Positions 52,594 through 62,467 of a stretch of DNA of 64,000 nt are shown in pieces. The notes below the pieces were generated by a model. It ran no database searches. It was not told the DNA's origin and saw nothing but the letters and a program-made list of their open reading frames with translations. This stretch comes from Bdellovibrionales bacterium (lineage in GTDB: Bacteria > Bdellovibrionota > Bdellovibrionia > Bdellovibrionales > UBA1609): contig JADZEO010000059.1 in assembly GCA_020850475.1 (NCBI GenBank), forward strand, positions 1 through 64,000, given 5' to 3'. Position 1 is the stretch's first letter, and the number at the start of each line of letters is the position of its first letter. The position numbers and the translations under genes were made by a program.

Positions 52594-54080
52594 AAGGGCG
52601 AATTGATAAGCTCGCAATTGCCAATCGCGGTGAGGTGGCCGTCCGAATTATTCACGCCTGCCAGGAGTTGGGAATTGAAACCGTTCTGCTCCACTCCGAA
52701 GTGGATCGGGGGACGTTGGCTTATCGACTGGCCGATCACACGGTTTGCATTGGACCCGCAATTACCGCCGAGAGCTATCTTAATATCGAAGCCAACGTTC
52801 ACGGCGCACTGAGCGCGGGCGCCGATGCCATTCACCCGGGTTTTGGTTTTCTTTCTGAGAACGCCGATTTTGCCGATGCCTGTAAACGAGCGCGACTTGC
52901 CTTTGTTGGCCCCAGCAGTGAATCGATTCGACTGTTTGGTGATAAGATTTCTGCAAAAAAACTCGTGCAGGCCGCCGGCGGTCCCGTCATTCCCGGCTAT
53001 CAAGGGGACGACCAAAGCGAAGCTCGCCTGTTGAGTGAAATCGACAAAATCGGCCTGCCGGTAATCGTAAAAGCGGCAGGCGGAGGCGGCGGGCGTGGCC
53101 TCAAGGTTGTGCGCAACAAGAGTGAAGCCGCCGCAGCCATTGCCTCAGCCAAGCGCGAAGGCCTAAGTGCCTTTGGAAGTGATCGGGTGTTTTTAGAGAA
53201 ATATCTCGCAGAAGCCAAACACATTGAAATCCAGATTTTTGGTGATTGCGCGGGCCGAGTTTACCATCTGTTTGATCGCGAGTGTTCGATTCAGCGGCGC
53301 CATCAAAAAATTATTGAGGAAGCGGTTTCTCCTTCTCTGAGCGAGCAGGTGCGAGAGCAAATTTGTGCAACGGCCGTCAAGATTGCCGAGGCCGCGAAGT
53401 ACGTCGGGGCCGGCACCGTTGAGTTCCTCTACCAAAACGGCCAATTTTATTTTATGGAGATGAACACACGCTTACAAGTTGAACACCCGGTCACCGAGTT
53501 GGTCATGGGGATCGACTTGGTGAAGGCGCAGATCATTACGGCCATGGGGCAATCTTTGGGTTGGCCACTCGAACGTCCTGTGCGGGGCCACGCGATTGAG
53601 TGTCGCCTGTACGCTGAAGACCCCTACAAGGGCGGTATCCCCAGTACCGGAGTCCTTAGTGGCATTCGCTTTCCCTCGGGACCGGGCCGCCGATTGGAAA
53701 TTGGCTTTGAAGCTGGCGATGAGATCACCAGTTTTTATGATCCGATGATCGCGAAGGTTATTGTGTGGGACGAAACGCGCCCGCGAGCGATTAAAAAGAT
53801 GATTCGCACTCTCCACGACACGGTCGTCTTCGGGGTTAAGACGAATATCCCGTTGCTGATCCAGATGCTTTCACATGTTGAGTTTGTCGAGGGCCGAATG
53901 ACCACACACTTTGTTGAATCTCATTTTGCCCAAGGCCTCAAGCCGAAGACTCCTTCGGCCACACAGCTCGCACTGGCGGAAGAGCTGTATCGCTCCGTTT
54001 CGAGCTTATCGACGGGTGCCACGACAGCTGGTGGTGAAACCCAAGGACCTAGTCCTTGGAGTTTTGGATGGAGACCATGA
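52590..54080 (+). CDS. liuD: Methylcrotonyl-CoA carboxylase biotin carboxylase (alpha) subunit
   Basis: 496 aa from ATG 52590. ATP-grasp biotin carboxylase: KLAIANRGEVAVRIIHACQEL, HPGFGFLSENADFA, the glycine loop KAAGGGGGRGLKVV, EKYLAEAKHIEIQIFGD, RDCSIQRR-type RECSIQRRHQKIIEE, and FYFMEMNTRLQVEHPVTE. The biotin carrier is a separate gene (54077), unlike fused MCC-alpha proteins. Carboxylates biotin using bicarbonate and ATP. Confidence 0.9.
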   Translation: MKGRIDKLAIANRGEVAVRIIHACQELGIETVLLHSEVDRGTLAYRLADHTVCIGPAITAESYLNIEANVHGALSAGADAIHPGFGFLSENADFADACKRARLAFVGPSSESIRLFGDKISAKKLVQAAGGPVIPGYQGDDQSEARLLSEIDKIGLPVIVKAAGGGGGRGLKVVRNKSEAAAAIASAKREGLSAFGSDRVFLEKYLAEAKHIEIQIFGDCAGRVYHLFDRECSIQRRHQKIIEEAVSPSLSEQVREQICATAVKIAEAAKYVGAGTVEFLYQNGQFYFMEMNTRLQVEHPVTELVMGIDLVKAQIITAMGQSLGWPLERPVRGHAIECRLYAEDPYKGGIPSTGVLSGIRFPSGPGRRLEIGFEAGDEITSFYDPMIAKVIVWDETRPRAIKKMIRTLHDTVVFGVKTNIPLLIQMLSHVEFVEGRMTTHFVESHFAQGLKPKTPSATQLALAEELYRSVSSLSTGATTAGGETQGPSPWSFGWRP

Positions 54081-54448
54081 TGAAATCTTACGAAATTCAA
54101 ATTGACGGTCACCCTTTCCGCGTTTGGGCAGAAAAAGTGGGTAAGACCTTGTGGTATCACTACAATGGTGAAACCTTTATGTTTCAGCCCGAGTCAAAAC
54201 AGCACGCTGGAACCGGAGGAAGTGGGCTCGTTCACCGCGGAATCATGGCGCCGATGCCGGGCAAGATTATCAAAGTCATGGTGAGCGCGGGACAATCCGT
54301 CGATGCCGGCCAGCCGGTCTTAGTCATGGAAGCGATGAAAATGGAATACACTCTAGAGGCTCAAGTCAGCGGCAAGATTGACCGCATTGCGTGCGCTCCA
54401 GGGGATCAAGTCAGTCTGGGCCAAGAATTAGCCCACGTCGGGGAATAG
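54077..54448 (+). CDS. Biotin carboxyl carrier protein of the acyl-CoA carboxylase
   Basis: About 123 aa. ATGATG overlaps the carboxylase stop. The C-terminal biotinyl domain has MAPMPGKIIKVMVSAGQSV and VMEAMKMEYTLEA with the biotinylated Lys at about residue 88. The N-terminal half (YEIQIDGHPFRVW) resembles the domain that in fused enzymes joins the carboxylase and carrier. So the alpha subunit is split in two genes here. Confidence 0.9.
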   Translation: MMKSYEIQIDGHPFRVWAEKVGKTLWYHYNGETFMFQPESKQHAGTGGSGLVHRGIMAPMPGKIIKVMVSAGQSVDAGQPVLVMEAMKMEYTLEAQVSGKIDRIACAPGDQVSLGQELAHVGE

Positions 54449-54457
54449 GGGACGACC

Positions 54458-55387
54458 GTGGCAAAAGATATTCGAATTGTCGAAGTCGGCCCTCGCGATG
54501 GACTGCAAAATGAAGCAGCCCACTTGAGTCTCGAAGATCGCCGTCAGTTGGTTTCCCTCCTCGCCAGTGCTGGGCTCCGTTACATTGAAGTCGGCGCCTT
54601 TGTTTCGCCAAAGTGGGTTCCGCAAATGCAAAATAGCGGAACACTGATCAGCGGCTTGTTTGAGTTAAAGAAAGAAAAAGTCATTTCTTCGGGCGTACAG
54701 TTTTCGGCCCTCGTTCCCAACCCGACCGGGATGAAGGACGCCTTGCAGACCTCATTGACTGAAATTGCGGTATTTGGAGCCTGCAGCGAGAGCTTTTCTA
54801 AAAAGAACATCAATTGCTCGATTGAAGAAAGTTTTGAGCGCTTTGCTGAAGTCATTCGCCTGGCCAAACAAAATCGCATCAAGGTGCGCGGGTATTTAAG
54901 CACGGCCTTTGGTTGTCCTTATGAGGGCGCGGTGAGCCCCAAAGTGGCAGTGAATTTGGTCCAGCGCTTGCTCAAAATGGGCGTCTACGAGGTTTCCGTT
55001 GGCGACACCATTGGCGTGGCCACACCCAAGCAAGTTCGTCTGCTGTTGCGCAAGCTCAAGGACAAGGTTTCTCTCCGAAAAATCGCTATGCACTTTCATG
55101 ACACGCGAGGCACGGCGTTGGCCAACGTCTTGGCCAGCTTGGACCTCGGGATCCGAGTTTTTGATTCGTCCGTAGGAGGACTCGGCGGTTGCCCGTACGC
55201 CAAGGGTGCCTCGGGCAACCTGGCGACTGAGGATTTGGTGTATATGCTTCACGGCATGGGCTGTCGCACTGGAGTTGATTTGGCGAAGCTCGTCGCGATG
55301 CGACCCTGGATCGAGTCACGCATTGGCCGTCAACTCCCCTCACGCGTTGGTCAAGCCGGAGTACCTAGCCACCGTTACGACCAGTAA
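54458..55387 (+). CDS. liuE: Hydroxymethylglutaryl-CoA lyase
   Basis: 309 aa, GTG start with AGGGGAC upstream. Cleaves HMG-CoA to acetyl-CoA and acetoacetate, the last step of leucine catabolism. Family motifs: RIVEVGPRDGLQNE, RYIEVGAFVSPKWVPQM, HFHDTRGTALANV and the signature GGLGGCPYAKGASGNLATED with the active-site Cys. Completes the operon. Isovaleryl-CoA dehydrogenase, the upstream step, is not in the window. Confidence 0.94.
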   Translation: MAKDIRIVEVGPRDGLQNEAAHLSLEDRRQLVSLLASAGLRYIEVGAFVSPKWVPQMQNSGTLISGLFELKKEKVISSGVQFSALVPNPTGMKDALQTSLTEIAVFGACSESFSKKNINCSIEESFERFAEVIRLAKQNRIKVRGYLSTAFGCPYEGAVSPKVAVNLVQRLLKMGVYEVSVGDTIGVATPKQVRLLLRKLKDKVSLRKIAMHFHDTRGTALANVLASLDLGIRVFDSSVGGLGGCPYAKGASGNLATEDLVYMLHGMGCRTGVDLAKLVAMRPWIESRIGRQLPSRVGQAGVPSHRYDQ

Positions 55388-55430
55388 CCTTGCGCTGCTG
55401 GGCGGTCATTGCTGAGTGTTCCCCGACTAT

Positions 55431-57065
55431 TTACTTTTTCTCGCTGGGCGGGATGTACGTCTTAAAAACTTTGTCGGTGATATCTAATAAACCGGCATAT
55501 TGGTTGTGATCCATTCGGACCGGGTCATTTCGCAAAAGTTGGTAGCTGTATTTTAAAACTCCGTCTTCGCGCGGTCGCTTTTGCAGCTTTTGGATGTAAT
55601 AGATCAACACCACATTTTCCTGGGCTCCATGTTCCAAGCCGGGCAAAGTTTTGCCCTCAGCGACTGGAAGCGTGGGATACAACGGCAAGCGCCGCTGAGA
55701 ATAATTGTAACACGCAGGGAAGGCCGAGGTAACGGGCTCAAGCTTGCCGTCATAGCTCAGTCCATCCTGGGCGTCGACTCTCAAGGGACTGCGGTGTTGA
55801 GCGATCTGAAATCCTGCCGGCTCTTCACCGTCAAAGTTGCCGTTGAGATTTTCATCGTCCATGGCAAAAGCCAAAAGCCGCGGGAAGTAGACAAAGGTTT
55901 CGATGCCGTCGATGATACCGTCGCGGTCAGTGTCAAAGAGCTTGGGATTGCCCACTTTGCCGATGTCGGCGCGAGCGTTGTCGTTCTTAATGAATTTTTC
56001 TTCGCAAAAGGTGAGTAAATCGTGATCTTCGTCGGAGCGGTCCTGACACGGCGGCAAGGGCGAGTTTAGTTTTTTCGAGCGCCAGTGGAAGAAATCCCCG
56101 TATCCATCACCAAAGGTAAAACGATTGGTGGGATCAAAACCCTCTGTCGCCAGCGCCAACTCATCGCGATCACACATTCCATCGACATCCGAGTCGGTAT
56201 CGACGAAGCCGTCGAGGCAAAAGGCCGCATTCAAGTTGTAAACCATGAACTGGGAGAGAAACCACGGCTCGTATCCTGGCTTTTCGAAAAAATCCTCGAA
56301 ATGCCATTCGGTTGATTGGTTGAAGTCCAAGAACTTGCCACCGCCAAGACGAGCCATCTCTTTAAGGCGATTTTTGGCGTCTTGCGTGTATTTGCCATAA
56401 TCTCCGTAGAATGCCGTACTCACAACGAGCGTGGGACTTAAACTCTTTAGCTGATTGATAAGTCCAAAGATCGTTGAATCTTCTTGTCCCACGGTTGGAA
56501 TGCCATCGCTCAAGAACAAGACAAAATAGTCGGACTCCTCGTCGGGGTGAGAATCGATGTCGTTCTTGACGACTTTTATTCCCTCTTCAAGCGCTTCTAT
56601 GTAAGGAGTCTCACCACTGTCGTCCGTATTCTGCATCCGCTTTACCGAGTCGAGCACGCTCGGGATGTCGCCCGAATATCCCGCGCGTTTGGTGACCGGG
56701 TCATTTACATAGGACTGCCCATAAGCTTCTTGAAAACCCACCAGCCCGTAACGAAAGTGTTTTTTGCTGGCATTGAGGTTAATGAATCGCTCAATGGCCC
56801 CAGCGCGTTTGCCGCCGCCAGGATCGGTACCCGGTAGCGTTCCGCCATCGGGCAGATAGACTTCGGTGTTTGAATAGGACTTGTCGACGATGAACAAAAT
56901 TTTTGTAAAGCGATTGACCTCGACGGGAGGATTCACACAGAAGAGACCTTTGCCTTGGGCATTGGCCGGACCAGGCCCGGGTGGTCCCTTTAAACGCACA
57001 TCTGAGCAGGCCGTTGCGACGGCGACAGCCATCAAGAGAATGAATGTCGGCAGTACTCTCGTCAC
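55431..57065 (-). CDS. Lipoprotein with VWA domain and calcium-type Asp repeats (544 aa)
   Basis: Signal peptide with lipobox ATACSD (Cys about residue 20). A von Willebrand A domain spans about 50-270: FIVDKSYSN (MIDAS-like DxSxS), then FVLFLSDGIPTVG. The following part has Asp-rich thrombospondin type 3-like loops (VDTDSDVDGMCDRDE, DTDRDGIIDGIE, DENLNGNFDGEE) that typically bind calcium. Likely a surface adhesin or ligand-binding protein. No partner genes identified. Plausible role in surface attachment, which is inference. Confidence 0.85.
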   Translation of the reverse strand: MTRVLPTFILLMAVAVATACSDVRLKGPPGPGPANAQGKGLFCVNPPVEVNRFTKILFIVDKSYSNTEVYLPDGGTLPGTDPGGGKRAGAIERFINLNASKKHFRYGLVGFQEAYGQSYVNDPVTKRAGYSGDIPSVLDSVKRMQNTDDSGETPYIEALEEGIKVVKNDIDSHPDEESDYFVLFLSDGIPTVGQEDSTIFGLINQLKSLSPTLVVSTAFYGDYGKYTQDAKNRLKEMARLGGGKFLDFNQSTEWHFEDFFEKPGYEPWFLSQFMVYNLNAAFCLDGFVDTDSDVDGMCDRDELALATEGFDPTNRFTFGDGYGDFFHWRSKKLNSPLPPCQDRSDEDHDLLTFCEEKFIKNDNARADIGKVGNPKLFDTDRDGIIDGIETFVYFPRLLAFAMDDENLNGNFDGEEPAGFQIAQHRSPLRVDAQDGLSYDGKLEPVTSAFPACYNYSQRRLPLYPTLPVAEGKTLPGLEHGAQENVVLIYYIQKLQKRPREDGVLKYSYQLLRNDPVRMDHNQYAGLLDITDKVFKTYIPPSEKK

Positions 57066-57203
57066 GGCTTAAGACCTCCGTACAGAGCCTTTCGGCGAGC
57101 TCGACGACCGACAAGAGTCTAGAAACAGCGAGATTTATCTGGACCAAAGGTCTGCGTCCCGGACCTTGGTCGTTAGAGAGTCAAACGGTTAGACATTGAA
57201 GGA

Positions 57204-58976
57204 CTACTTTTCGCCAGCCGAATGATTGATTTGACTATCCGCTTGGTCGCCACTCGGCTGTTGGATGCCGCCTCTGCGCTCATTGCGTCGCATGGCTTCT
57301 TGAAAAACCGATCGCGGACTGCGGGCAAAGAGCCACTCGGTTGCCCCATTGACGTAGTCAACCATTGTTGGATCACGAAAAACCATGATTTGTTCGTTGT
57401 TGGTTTCGGCGCCTTCGCTAAAGTTAAAAGATGTTCCGGCGACCGCGTAAGGTCCGGTTGATATGATTTTATGGTGAATTTTCGCGGTCACCTGATGGTT
57501 GACTCCACCCACCTTCACCGCATGAGTTCCGTACTCGATGGGTGCGATCCGCACCCCTTCGCGCAATCGCTTCAGCTGTTCTTGGGAAAGAAATCGAACC
57601 CAGTCATTTTCGGAGCTCAAATCATAAAGCTTTCGCCCGTCCTTTTGCTCGACCAATTCGAGTCCCGACATCTTTAGAAACTGGCTCCAAAATTGGACCG
57701 CAAAGGGAGTGTCACCAACTGATTTGAAGTCAAATTTTCCAGTCGCCTGAGTGTCACGCTCGGCTCGTTCGCGAAGCGCCTGGGCCACTTCCGACGAAGA
57801 GTACGCAAACTGAGTCATCCGCACCGGCCCGGTGGAGTTGCGAACAAAATGCGCAATGAGATTGCGATTAATGTTTCGATACCCGCCTCCGGGTGAAAAG
57901 GACACCACGAGTGACGGCTCGGGGTAGGCCTCGAAGGTTTCCGGATCAACGCCGGGACCGGTCACCTGATAGGAGCCGGTGGTGGGATACTGAGAGCCAC
58001 GGTACTGAAAACCAGGATCCAACGTCTTGGTGAGTTCATGGTGGACCAGAGTCGCCAGCAACCAGGACTTCATGGTTACCACATGGTTGGCATTGGGAAT
58101 CGACTTTGACGGCCGCTGGGCCTTGGGAATTTGCACCAGATCCCCCTCTGGTCCCAAACACGATTGGGTTAGATTTCCTGAACTAAACAGAACTCGAGCC
58201 AAAGCGACATCGCTCCAATCAATCGCCGCCACTTTCTGATGATTGAGTGCGACACTATCGACCGGCGTAACTTTGACTCCGCCTTGAACTAACCGATCAT
58301 GAACATTTTTAACTTCAGGGCGGGCGGCGATCACTCCTTTGTCAATTCCAACCCTCACGTCGACTCCTGACTGGGCCTTGTCGACTAAGACCTTGGCGAC
58401 TTGTTGCAAGTCGAAATCGAAAACATTGAGAATGATTTCTTTTTGTGCGCGCGCCAAGAAATCACTCCAAACCTGGACAGCATTGGAGGCGGCAACCGTC
58501 GTGCGCTTGCCATTGACTGTGCGAAAATAAGGATGGGTCGAAAAGACCTTCAGCTCCGAATAACCCCACTCTCCTTTTGGTGGCACCAAACGCAAGTGCT
58601 TGGTGGGATCCGCCGTCGGCGAGGATTCTTCTTCAACCACTGATAACACGGCTTCGCGCTCAGCCTGAATCAACTCCGGGCGCCGTTGAATCGTCTCAAC
58701 AATGGGAGTTTCCGCAAGATCCTTTTTTGAGCGACGAGAGCCGTCTTTTTCTAACCGCAAGACCTCACGCACTTGGGTAAAAATGCGAGGATAGTCTGGG
58801 GTTTCTCTGCCCTTGTCCTGAATGCCGTCTTGCTGTCCAAGCGAGGCCTGAGCGGGTGAACGCTCTGACGGTGAACCCTGCCAAGTTGTGGCACAGGAGT
58901 TCATCAAGATGAGAAGGCTCAAGAGAGCGACTAAGGAGTGTACTCGCGGCATTATCATATTAATAGGTTCAGTCAT
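57204..58976 (-). CDS. Phospholipase D-like lipoprotein (590 aa)
   Basis: Lipobox LMNSC near residue 28 after a hydrophobic core. Two HKD-type motifs: NHQKVAAID near 246 and IHHKIISTGPYAVAGTSFNFS near 500, with the usual Asn/Ser-rich continuations (SSGNLTQS; NFSEGAETNNEQIMVF). PLD-superfamily enzymes cleave phosphodiesters in lipids or nucleic acids. Being an exported lipoprotein it would act at the envelope or outside. The second motif lacks the Asp at the usual place. Substrate unknown. Confidence 0.8.
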   Translation of the reverse strand: MTEPINMIMPRVHSLVALLSLLILMNSCATTWQGSPSERSPAQASLGQQDGIQDKGRETPDYPRIFTQVREVLRLEKDGSRRSKKDLAETPIVETIQRRPELIQAEREAVLSVVEEESSPTADPTKHLRLVPPKGEWGYSELKVFSTHPYFRTVNGKRTTVAASNAVQVWSDFLARAQKEIILNVFDFDLQQVAKVLVDKAQSGVDVRVGIDKGVIAARPEVKNVHDRLVQGGVKVTPVDSVALNHQKVAAIDWSDVALARVLFSSGNLTQSCLGPEGDLVQIPKAQRPSKSIPNANHVVTMKSWLLATLVHHELTKTLDPGFQYRGSQYPTTGSYQVTGPGVDPETFEAYPEPSLVVSFSPGGGYRNINRNLIAHFVRNSTGPVRMTQFAYSSSEVAQALRERAERDTQATGKFDFKSVGDTPFAVQFWSQFLKMSGLELVEQKDGRKLYDLSSENDWVRFLSQEQLKRLREGVRIAPIEYGTHAVKVGGVNHQVTAKIHHKIISTGPYAVAGTSFNFSEGAETNNEQIMVFRDPTMVDYVNGATEWLFARSPRSVFQEAMRRNERRGGIQQPSGDQADSQINHSAGEK

Positions 58977-59103
58977 CGTCCCCTTTTGTGCAACTGACCG
59001 ATTGACCGGATTCCCTTGCGCCGGTTGTGTTTGGAGTTATTCATTGACCCGATAACCTCAGTTCGATTACGGTCACGCTCACTTTATGGTAGGGAGGGTT
59101 ACA

Positions 59104-59662
59104 ATGTTAAGAGTCGGTTATTTGTCTTTCTTGGTTCTGCTCACGGGTCTCACCTCGAGCTGTGCTTCGGTCCAGAAGGACTATGAATTCATGAAGGACT
59201 CCGCTTATACCTCCAAACCGACTTTGCGCCAGTCCCTGATCAACCCTAATGAAGCACTGTCTGAGGCTTCAGTGCAGAAGATTCTTGCGAGCAAAGTTAT
59301 TCTGCCAAAGCAAATCACTCTGGCCATCGTTCGGCTTGCCGACAGCAGTGATGGTTTGGATTTTCAAACGATCGATGCTGATCTCGCTGGACAGTAAGCC
59401 CATTTCCCACAGTGATTGGAAGATGCAATTTTTCGAAAACGATAAAGCTAAGGGCGTTACCTCGCTCGAAGTCCTCTTGCTTGATACACGCACCAGTGTC
59501 GTTCCCTTCACGTCGCTAATAACCGAAGTGGCGGAAGTCACTAAGGAGAACGGCGACTACAGCACCCATGAACTAATGAGCCGGGCCAAGAAGGCCAGCG
59601 AGGCCAAGGCCCTTCTGCAAATTCCCTCGGCTCTGCATCAGTTTTTTGCCAAAGTGCTGTAA
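59104..59662 (+). pseudogene. Lipoprotein gene broken by a frameshift
   Basis: ATG at 59104 after GGGAGGG opens a lipoprotein (lipobox LTSSCAS), continuing through LPKQITLAIVRLADSSDGLDFQTID to a stop at 59395-59397. The frame one base over is open across this point and carries on coherently (LDSKPISHSDWKMQFFENDKAKGVTSLEVLLLDTRTSV) to 59662. The two halves look like one ~185-aa protein shifted near 59360-59395. Either a real mutation, a sequencing error, or programmed frameshifting; no slippery heptamer is visible. Confidence 0.65.
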
Positions 59663-61141
59663 CTATTCCGTCCCACCTGCGGGCGTAGGGGAAGCTTGGC
59701 CCGAAACTGGGTTAAGGCCGCGAGCTCCGCAGGCAAGCTGGACTGCGGGCATCACGTGTTGAGCAACAAACAAAGCGCGCCCCACTGAGCATTTTTGTGA
59801 GACCTGAGCGGCTGGGCTATTGAGATCCGACTCAATGAGTTCGCGGGCGCTTGCACACTCTTCGCGATAAAAGCGCACTAAGTTGGGAGCGTCCAAACCT
59901 CCGCCATGATGAAGATCCGCCCACGTGACGGTTTGTACCTGGGGCAAGGTCCATACGGTTGTTTCTTGAGAAAAATTAACTGGTAGGGTGAATTGAGACT
60001 CGCGTCTTTGACTTCCTGGAATTAAAGCCGATCTGACCTCCATTGACTGGGGACCGGTCGGTGTAAACGCCAGCTCAACCTTACGCCCGGCCACTCGAGC
60101 ACTGACTTTATTCGTCGTTCCGCAAGTCGGTGGGCTCTCAATCTCAATTTGATCGGAATTGATCCACGATTCTGCCTTTTGCGTTTGGGCGCCAATCAGT
60201 TGGCAAAGTTCTTCAGACGGCTCGCCGGAGCCCTCACTTACCTTTTCAACGAGGGCCATCACTCCGCCACTTGAAATCTCGCCTCGCTCGCAGGAGCCGG
60301 CGAGACCGTGGCGATATTCAATGACTCCGGTGAGCAACTGAACATCTGCGTTGGTCAACGCCGAATTGCAACTCGCAATTTTAACCGGATCCGCCGCTGC
60401 CGACACCGCCACTGCTGCTGCGGCCAGTCCCGCCGCTCGCACGGCAGTTCGTCCGGCGCCCGTTCGCGTTTGTTTAACCACCGACTTTTCACTCCTTGCT
60501 AAATCTTGCCGCAATAAGCGTTCTCGCCCTTCTAGGCGAGCGATACCTCGTTCCATGTTGGCTTGTTCGGCCGCTAAAATTCGATCGCGGGGACCTGCTC
60601 CCGTAAGTGCGGCTCTCTTCGCTTTGATTTCAGCGCGCAGGCGGCCCAGCTCGAGTCTCGTCTTGATTGTCACCTCAAGACCAGCTTGAGTGCGAGCGAC
60701 ATTTAAAACTTCGGTGGCAAAGGGCGACGAGCCCAGCAGTCGTTTGTATTTAATCTTAATTGGATGAAGTCGTTCTTCCAAAATCGGCAGGGACTTTCCC
60801 TCGCGATTACCGGAGGCATATTGCCGGTAGTCTTCGGCGTGTTGACCCACCGCCTGTTGTACTTCGCGAAGAAAGTCGCGGGCGAGGGGTTCGCGCTCAA
60901 GCAAACCGGCAATTCCTCGATTTCCCGCTAGTCCTGTGGTCACTCCCCCAACTGCAACTCCAGCCAAGCCCAAGCCTGCCGACAAACAGGCGTTTGGACC
61001 TTCCGCTTCTCGGCACTGCGAAGCAGATAACAATCGCACCAGTGACGCTCCCAAATCACACGGATCTGCCAACGCCCAACTTGGGTAACTCAAAGAAAAC
61101 ATGAGAGCCAAAAGCGTCATATTAATTCGCCCAGTCGCCAT
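59663..61141 (-). CDS. Secreted protein of unknown function (492 aa)
   Basis: Signal peptide (MTLLALMFSLSYPSWALA from an internal ATG at 61120, or from 61141). An alanine/arginine-rich helical stretch at about 150-240 includes a glycine/alanine segment (AGLAAAAVAVSAAADP) that may be a membrane helix. Several Cys. The second half has beta-rich parts (TTVWTLPQVQTVTWADLHHGGG). No family recognised. Its stop is adjacent to, and convergent with, the frameshifted lipoprotein gene. Confidence 0.7.
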   Translation of the reverse strand: MATGRINMTLLALMFSLSYPSWALADPCDLGASLVRLLSASQCREAEGPNACLSAGLGLAGVAVGGVTTGLAGNRGIAGLLEREPLARDFLREVQQAVGQHAEDYRQYASGNREGKSLPILEERLHPIKIKYKRLLGSSPFATEVLNVARTQAGLEVTIKTRLELGRLRAEIKAKRAALTGAGPRDRILAAEQANMERGIARLEGRERLLRQDLARSEKSVVKQTRTGAGRTAVRAAGLAAAAVAVSAAADPVKIASCNSALTNADVQLLTGVIEYRHGLAGSCERGEISSGGVMALVEKVSEGSGEPSEELCQLIGAQTQKAESWINSDQIEIESPPTCGTTNKVSARVAGRKVELAFTPTGPQSMEVRSALIPGSQRRESQFTLPVNFSQETTVWTLPQVQTVTWADLHHGGGLDAPNLVRFYREECASARELIESDLNSPAAQVSQKCSVGRALFVAQHVMPAVQLACGARGLNPVSGQASPTPAGGTE

Positions 61142-61179
61142 ATCCCAATGATATCTAAAAAACGGTCGAACGCCACTCC

Positions 61180-62352
61180 TCAGTGAATTTTGCCATCAAT
61201 GCGAGGGTTCAGCAGAAAAGGAATAAGTCGAAAGCCAAGAAGGATATAGCAACTCGACCAAAGCACGCTCGCGACCGCAATCCACCAAACATAGTATGCC
61301 GGGAAAGAGATGGGCAAAACGAGACGGGCAAACGCCGCGAGGCCGATTAAACTAATTGCCACGCAATCTAAGGGCTTAAACTCGGGCTTTCGCCCAGTGT
61401 GACCTTGAGCGATTCGCACCAACATACTGGGAATGACAAGCCCCATGCAAAGAAAGGTAAAAATATGGAGGGACAGCGACGCGGGACCAATTGCTAAACC
61501 GAAGCGCCCCAGAGCTTCGGTGACTAAATGGATGATTGCACCCAAATACCCAAGGTACATCACCGCGTTTCCAAATTTCCGCATTCCCACGAGAGGACGC
61601 CACCAAACCCAGCGACCAAACCAAAGGGCGGCAGCCACCAAAAGGAGAACACCTGCACCAAAATCAGGCAAAAAACTTTGCAAGGCACACAGCAAAATCA
61701 CAAATTTGATCGCGTAATCAAGAATGCGCTGCCGCGGCAATTCCACCCCTTCCGTGCTTTTCATAAACTGGGTCATCGTCCGTTCAAACATCACCGCAAA
61801 GGCCAGCCGAAAGAGACCCACGGTCATCGCCAAGCCATGGCCGTAAGTATCGATTTGTATCAAGAGATTCTTGGCAATCAAAAACCCCAGTAAGGCCGCG
61901 TAAAATAGGAAGTTATCTGAGTAGGAGTCCGTCTTGCGATGGATAATGAGGGTTTGCAAGATGTAGAGGGCCGTACCGAGGACAAAACTGTTGAGCAAAA
62001 TAATACGTAACACACTGCTCGGGGGTAAAAACACCGCCCCGCGCTCAAGCAACCAAAGTCCCGCGAGGACCATCAAGGGCCAGCCGTAAATTCCACGCAC
62101 CTTCACCCAGTTCTTACTTGCCGTGAGCAGGAAGCCGCCGAGTACCGCCCAACCAAAGCCAAAGAGCATTTCGTGAGCATGCCAGTGAACCATCGACAGA
62201 GTTGGTGACCAGGTGACCGCTCCCGAATACACCAGAGCCCAGGCCAGCGGCAGTGTGGCCCCAAGAATGATCGCAAGCGAAAAGAACGGGCGAAACCCCG
62301 CCAGCCAAAGGGGGTGGTTAGGGTTCCAGAGGCATTTGCTGGATAGGATCAT
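61180..62352 (-). CDS. nnrS: NnrS-family multi-helix membrane protein
   Basis: 390 aa from ATG 62352 (GAGG upstream). About eleven or twelve hydrophobic helices. NnrS features: N-terminal PLWLAGFRPFFSLA, VHWHAHEMLFGFGWAVLGGFLLTASKNW (His residues able to bind haem or metal), and HIFTFLCMGLVIPSMLVRIAQGHTGR. NnrS proteins are haem- and copper-containing proteins linked to nitric oxide stress. No nor or nir genes in the window. Good match by motif. Confidence 0.88.
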   Translation of the reverse strand: MILSSKCLWNPNHPLWLAGFRPFFSLAIILGATLPLAWALVYSGAVTWSPTLSMVHWHAHEMLFGFGWAVLGGFLLTASKNWVKVRGIYGWPLMVLAGLWLLERGAVFLPPSSVLRIILLNSFVLGTALYILQTLIIHRKTDSYSDNFLFYAALLGFLIAKNLLIQIDTYGHGLAMTVGLFRLAFAVMFERTMTQFMKSTEGVELPRQRILDYAIKFVILLCALQSFLPDFGAGVLLLVAAALWFGRWVWWRPLVGMRKFGNAVMYLGYLGAIIHLVTEALGRFGLAIGPASLSLHIFTFLCMGLVIPSMLVRIAQGHTGRKPEFKPLDCVAISLIGLAAFARLVLPISFPAYYVWWIAVASVLWSSCYILLGFRLIPFLLNPRIDGKIH

Positions 62353-62467
62353 GACGGCAACCTCGCAGCTCACTGATGACTTTGCCCTCGAGATTGCCAC
62401 GCCAATTCCAAAAGGTCCAGATGAACGCGTCGCCCTCCGCTCGATAGTCCTGCAAAAAGTCGACTCA

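Noticed and set aside
52110-53015. 301-aa minus-strand frame over liuC/liuD
   Set aside because: Antisense to two overlapping, well-identified genes.
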